From Actinomycetota bacterium (lineage in GTDB: Bacteria > Actinomycetota > Actinomycetes > Actinomycetales > Microbacteriaceae): a stretch of 9,497 nt of DNA. Shown piece by piece: positions 6,380 through 9,497 of the stretch. The notes below the pieces were generated by a model. That model made no database searches. It was not told the origin of the DNA and worked only from the letters and a program-made list of their open reading frames with translations. The first letter of the stretch is position 1. Each line of letters opens with the position of its first letter. The translations under genes and the position numbers were made by a program. The stretch is taken from NCBI GenBank assembly GCA_009704605.1, contig WLDW01000023.1:1-9497 (forward strand). Reading direction: 5' to 3'.

Positions 6380-6391
6380 TAGGATGGGCTA
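6380..6391 (+). promoter_or_regulatory. -10 element and possible binding site for coaE
   Basis: TAGGAT (6380-6385), 6 nt, then ATG at 6392, again the leaderless arrangement. AGGA (6381-6384) inside it stands 7 nt before the ATG and would also be a good Shine-Dalgarno site, so the two readings compete. No good -35 is seen; the expected position falls in the terminator stem. Confidence 0.4.
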
Positions 6392-6994
6392 ATGTATCTC
6401 GTCGGACTAACAGGTGGCATAGCCTCTGGAAAGTCCTATGTAGCAAGCTTGTTGGGTGAGCTTGGTGCCAGCACCGTCGATGCAGATCAAGTTGCCAGAG
6501 AAGTTGTTGTACCTGGGTCTACTGGTTTGGTACAAGTTGTTGGTGCATTTGGCTTCGAAATTCTGTCTCCTAGCGGTGAACTAGACCGGGCCAAACTTGG
6601 TGAAATCGTCTTTGCGGATCCTGAGAAAAGAATTGAGCTTGAGAACATCCTGCATCCCCTCATAAAGGCGCGGACAACACAACTCATTAGCGAGCAGCCT
6701 TCAGAAATCGTCGTCTATGCAGTGCCGCTTCTTGTTGAGGCAAATGTTGATTACCCATTCGATACGATCATCACTGTAGAAGCTGGTGTTGAGAATCAGG
6801 TTTCGAGGCTTATGACATCCCGTCACATGTCAGAGTCCGAAGCCAAAGCGCGAATTGAGGCGCAAACTACCTCGGTCGAACGCGTTGCTAGAGCCAACTA
6901 TGTCATCGACAGCTCCGGACCTAAGGATCAAACTAGGCTCCAAGTCGTTGAGGTTTGGAGACAATTACTAGAAGCTGCAAAGGCGAAGCGCTAA
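6392..6994 (+). CDS. coaE: Dephospho-CoA kinase
   Basis: Phosphorylates the 3'-hydroxyl of the ribose of dephospho-CoA with ATP, the last step of coenzyme A synthesis, in the cytosol. The protein has 200 residues, the usual length of single-domain CoaE. The Walker A loop GGIASGKS is at 8-15, then the acidic DAD segment at 30-32 followed by QVAREVV, which fits the DADxxAR family motif at the substrate site. The lid region has [21 protein letters not shown] and the C-terminal adenine-side segment [11 protein letters not shown]. The M. tuberculosis enzyme carries an extra C-terminal GrpB-like (UPF0157) domain of about 200 residues; it is absent here. The stop TAA (6992-6994) is one base from the uvrB start, so the two genes are almost certainly co-transcribed. 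Confidence 0.96.
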   Translation: MYLVGLTGGIASGKSYVASLLGELGASTVDADQVAREVVVPGSTGLVQVVGAFGFEILSPSGELDRAKLGEIVFADPEKRIELENILHPLIKARTTQLISEQPSEIVVYAVPLLVEANVDYPFDTIITVEAGVENQVSRLMTSRHMSESEAKARIEAQTTSVERVARANYVIDSSGPKDQTRLQVVEVWRQLLEAAKAKR

Positions 6995-6995
6995 A

Positions 6996-9068
6996 GTGCA
7001 GCGAACTAGATCCTTCACGCCATTCAAGGTCGAAAGCGATTTCAAGCCATCCGGTGATCAGCCAACGGCGATTGCTGATTTGGTCCGTCGGATAAATGCA
7101 GGGGAAAAGGACGTTGTCCTTCTAGGTGCAACCGGTACAGGTAAATCTGCAACAACTGCGTGGCTTATTGAAGCACTTCAGCGCCCAACTCTTGTGATGG
7201 CGCACAACAAAACTCTGGCTGCACAGCTTGTAACCGAGCTTCGGCAAATGTTTCCAAATAACGCGGTTGAGTATTTCGTTAGCTACTACGACTACTACCA
7301 GCCAGAAGCCTATGTGCCACAAACCGATACCTTCATTGAGAAGGATTCCAGTATCAACGAGGAAGTTGAGCGGCTTCGCTACTCGGCGACTATGAGCCTG
7401 CTTTCAAGGCGAGATGTCATCGTTGTCTCCACGGTCTCCTGCATTTACGGACTAGGGGCCCCAAAAGAGTACCTGGACCAATCGATTCCTCTTCAAGTGG
7501 GGCAAAAAATCGATAGAGATGAACTCATCAGAGAGTTTGTAAAGATCCAGTATCAGCGCAATGACATTGATTTCTCCAGGGGAAACTTCCGCGTCAAGGG
7601 CGACACTATTGAAATCATCCCGGTTTACGCTGAGTTCGCGACGCGAGTTGAGTTCTTTGGGGATGAAATTGAAGCGATATATTCTCTGCATCCTCTAACT
7701 GGGGATGTAATTAGGAAGCTTGACTCCGTAGGTATCTTTCCTGCAAGCCATTACGTAGCATCTCCAGTGCAAATGGGTCGCGCCATTGAAGAGATCGAAA
7801 ACGAGCTGGCTGCGAGGCTTCGCGAGTTTGAATCAGCCGGAAAGCTCCTCGAAGCTCAGCGCATAAAGATGAGGACCAACTTCGATCTGGAGATGATCCG
7901 TGAGCTCGGCTTTTGCTCGGGAATCGAAAACTACTCAAGGCACATCGACGGCAGAGCTCCGGGGGAGCCGCCTTCCTGCCTTCTTGATTATTTCCCTGAA
8001 GATTTCCTGACAGTGATTGACGAATCGCACGCCACTGTTCCGCAAATCGGAGCGATGTATGAGGGGGATTCTTCCAGAAAGCGCACGCTGGTTGAACATG
8101 GCTTCAGGTTGCCATCAGCCCTTGATAACAGACCGCTTCGCTGGAGCGAGTTCCAGCAGCGAGTTGGACAAACTGTTTATCTATCAGCAACTCCTGGTAA
8201 GTACGAACTTGCTGCCGCTGACGGCGTGGTCGAGCAAATCATCAGGCCGACGGGTCTGGTAGATCCAAAGATTGTTTTGAAGCCAACCAAGGGTCAGATT
8301 GATGACCTTCTAGAAGAAATTCGGGTCAGAGCTGCTAAGGATGAGCGAGTTCTAGTGACCACTCTCACCAAGAAGATGGCTGAAGAGCTAACCGATTTTC
8401 TCTCAGAAGCAGGTGTCAAAGTTAGATACCTTCATTCGGATGTTGACACCCTAAAACGAGTGGAGCTTCTGAGGCAGCTTCGTCAGGGAGTGTTCGATGT
8501 TTTGGTTGGAATCAACTTGTTACGTGAGGGTCTTGACCTCCCTGAGGTTTCTTTGGTTGCGATACTCGACGCCGACAAGGAAGGCTTCCTCCGTTCTGCT
8601 ACGTCCCTGGTGCAAACTATTGGTAGAGCTGCAAGAAACATCAATGGTGAAGTTCACATGTATGGCGATAACCTCACAGAGTCAATGCGCAAGGCTATCG
8701 ATGAGACCACCAGAAGACGCGAGAAGCAGGTTGCCTACAATAAGAAATTGGGTGTTGATCCACAACCACTGCAGAAGAAGATCATCGACATTACTGATCA
8801 GATTGAGCGCGAAGAGTTGGACACTGCAGAGTTGATCGCTGAACTAGGTAAAGCCAAAGGCCGTAAAGCAACCGCAGTTCCACTTAGATCAAACCGAGGT
8901 ATTGCGGCCATGGCTCAGGATGAGATTCTCGCTGTGGTTCTGGATCTCGATGCCCAAATGAGACATGCTGCAAGCGAACTTCAGTTTGAGCTTGCGGCAA
9001 GGCTTCGAGATGAAATTGCCGAGCTAAAGCATGAATTGCGACAAATGAAAAAGGCCGGGCACATCTAG
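6996..9068 (+). CDS. uvrB: UvrABC system protein B
   Basis: Damage-verifying helicase-like subunit of bacterial nucleotide excision repair. It is loaded on DNA by UvrA and then recruits UvrC. The protein has 690 residues, typical length. Walker A GATGTGKS is at 44-51. The tyrosine-rich beta-hairpin [20 protein letters not shown] (97-116), which inserts behind the lesion, is intact. Walker B is DESH (342-345), followed by the LSATPG motif, the motif V region [14 protein letters not shown] and motif [11 protein letters not shown] (540-548). The C-terminal UVR coiled-coil motif, which contacts UvrC, is at about 650-682. The start is GTG 6996: it follows the coaE stop by one base, the family N-terminus ([20 protein letters not shown]) begins at once, and AAGGCGAAG upstream, within coaE, can act as the ribosome binding site. 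No LexA-type box (GAAC-N4-GTTC) is seen before it. Confidence 0.97.
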   Translation: MQRTRSFTPFKVESDFKPSGDQPTAIADLVRRINAGEKDVVLLGATGTGKSATTAWLIEALQRPTLVMAHNKTLAAQLVTELRQMFPNNAVEYFVSYYDYYQPEAYVPQTDTFIEKDSSINEEVERLRYSATMSLLSRRDVIVVSTVSCIYGLGAPKEYLDQSIPLQVGQKIDRDELIREFVKIQYQRNDIDFSRGNFRVKGDTIEIIPVYAEFATRVEFFGDEIEAIYSLHPLTGDVIRKLDSVGIFPASHYVASPVQMGRAIEEIENELAARLREFESAGKLLEAQRIKMRTNFDLEMIRELGFCSGIENYSRHIDGRAPGEPPSCLLDYFPEDFLTVIDESHATVPQIGAMYEGDSSRKRTLVEHGFRLPSALDNRPLRWSEFQQRVGQTVYLSATPGKYELAAADGVVEQIIRPTGLVDPKIVLKPTKGQIDDLLEEIRVRAAKDERVLVTTLTKKMAEELTDFLSEAGVKVRYLHSDVDTLKRVELLRQLRQGVFDVLVGINLLREGLDLPEVSLVAILDADKEGFLRSATSLVQTIGRAARNINGEVHMYGDNLTESMRKAIDETTRRREKQVAYNKKLGVDPQPLQKKIIDITDQIEREELDTAELIAELGKAKGRKATAVPLRSNRGIAAMAQDEILAVVLDLDAQMRHAASELQFELAARLRDEIAELKHELRQMKKAGHI

Positions 9069-9086
9069 TGCCACCTGCCTCAGAGC

Positions 9087-9099
9087 TAAGCTAGGAATA
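9087..9099 (+). promoter_or_regulatory. -10 element before uvrA, possible leaderless start
   Basis: TAAGCT (9087-9092), 7 nt, then ATG at 9100, the same spacing as before the response regulator and polA. AGGA (9093-9096) is only 3 nt from the ATG, too close for a good Shine-Dalgarno site. If real, uvrA has its own promoter besides read-through from coaE-uvrB. No LexA-type palindrome is visible in the 31-bp gap. Confidence 0.4.
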
Positions 9100-9497
9100 A
9101 TGAGCGCCAAAGACACCATGAATCTTGACCATTTGGTGGTCAAGGGCGCACGCGTTCATAACCTGAAAAACATCACCGTAGAAATGCCGCGCAATTCTCT
9201 CGTTGTATTTACTGGCCTTTCTGGCTCTGGTAAGTCATCTCTGGCCTTTGACACAATCTTTGCTGAAGGTCAAAGGCGCTACGTTGAATCTCTTTCGGCC
9301 TACGCTAGGCAGTTTCTTGGTCAAGTTGATCGCCCTGATGTTGACTTCATTGAGGGCCTAAGCCCTGCTGTTTCTATTGACCAGAAGTCAACAAACCGAA
9401 ACCCCAGATCCACTGTTGGAACAATCACCGAGATTCATGATTACTTGAGGCTACTATGGGCGAGAATCGGAATCGCTTACTGCTCAGAATGTGGCGA
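9100..9497 (+). CDS. uvrA: UvrABC system protein A, N-terminal part (3' end outside window)
   Basis: ATPase that scans DNA for damage and loads UvrB in nucleotide excision repair. The first 132 residues are visible. [20 protein letters not shown] is the standard N-terminus, the first Walker A is GLSGSGKSS, followed by [19 protein letters not shown] and [20 protein letters not shown], then [11 protein letters not shown] and [24 protein letters not shown], all strongly conserved. The last bases read YCSECG, the first CxxC pair of zinc module 1, cut by the window edge. ATG 9100 is preferred for its fit to a -10 7 nt upstream; an internal ATG at 9118 (six residues in) is an alternative. It follows uvrB by 31 bp in the same direction. 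Identification is secure. Confidence 0.97.
   Translation, partial: MSAKDTMNLDHLVVKGARVHNLKNITVEMPRNSLVVFTGLSGSGKSSLAFDTIFAEGQRRYVESLSAYARQFLGQVDRPDVDFIEGLSPAVSIDQKSTNRNPRSTVGTITEIHDYLRLLWARIGIAYCSECG

Noticed and set aside
6087..6446. 119-residue minus-strand ORF across the rpsA-coaE junction
   Set aside because: It is antisense to the rpsA tail and the coaE P-loop, covers the terminator hairpin, and shows no family features.
8090..8105. GAAC-containing stretch in uvrB as a LexA box
   Set aside because: The second half does not match GTTC, and it lies deep within the coding region rather than at a promoter.

Overview
The window is a stretch of ordinary chromosomal housekeeping DNA from a moderate-GC (roughly half G+C by eye) actinobacterium. 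The order pyruvate kinase, ANTAR response regulator, polA, rpsA, coaE, uvrB, uvrA is a long-conserved actinobacterial neighbourhood (M. tuberculosis keeps the same order with extra genes between). The four-S1-domain RpsA, the degenerate proofreading domain of PolA and the -10-next-to-ATG starts also fit Actinobacteria. The low G+C and compact spacing suggest a small-genome Microbacteriaceae relative, such as the freshwater Luna lineage (Rhodoluna/Aquiluna-like). The family is inference; the phylum is fairly secure.

Layout. Positions 1-815 hold the C-terminal 60% of pyruvate kinase (pyk). A class II tRNA-Leu(CAA) lies on the opposite strand at 823-908, ending 7 nt from the pyk stop. Diverging from it is a receiver-ANTAR response regulator of the PdtaR type (979-1560). 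Its 3' end overlaps, tail to tail, a PaaI/EntH-like hotdog thioesterase on the minus strand (1535-1981). A 50-bp divergent promoter region then leads into polA (2032-4710). A 144-bp gap rich in inverted repeats (4711-4854) precedes rpsA (4855-6321), which ends with a hairpin terminator. coaE (6392-6994) and uvrB (6996-9068) follow almost without a gap, and uvrA (from 9100) runs off the right edge.

Functionally the window joins central metabolism (pyk, CoA synthesis by coaE), translation (tRNA-Leu, ribosomal protein S1), RNA-level regulation (the ANTAR protein) and DNA repair (polA, uvrA, uvrB). PolA, UvrA and UvrB act in the same nucleotide excision repair pathway: UvrA/UvrB find and verify damage, UvrC (not in the window) cuts, and Pol I fills the gap.

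No mobile element, CRISPR array, phage gene or obvious transferred DNA is visible, and I see no wholly new multi-gene system. The most interesting non-coding signal is the polA-rpsA gap. It can be folded into a compact junction of three hairpins closed by a perfect 9-bp inverted repeat, next to a repeated Shine-Dalgarno-like heptamer and a six-codon ORF whose stop overlaps the rpsA start. A second pattern is TANNNT placed 6-7 nt before the start codon of four genes, which suggests leaderless transcripts.
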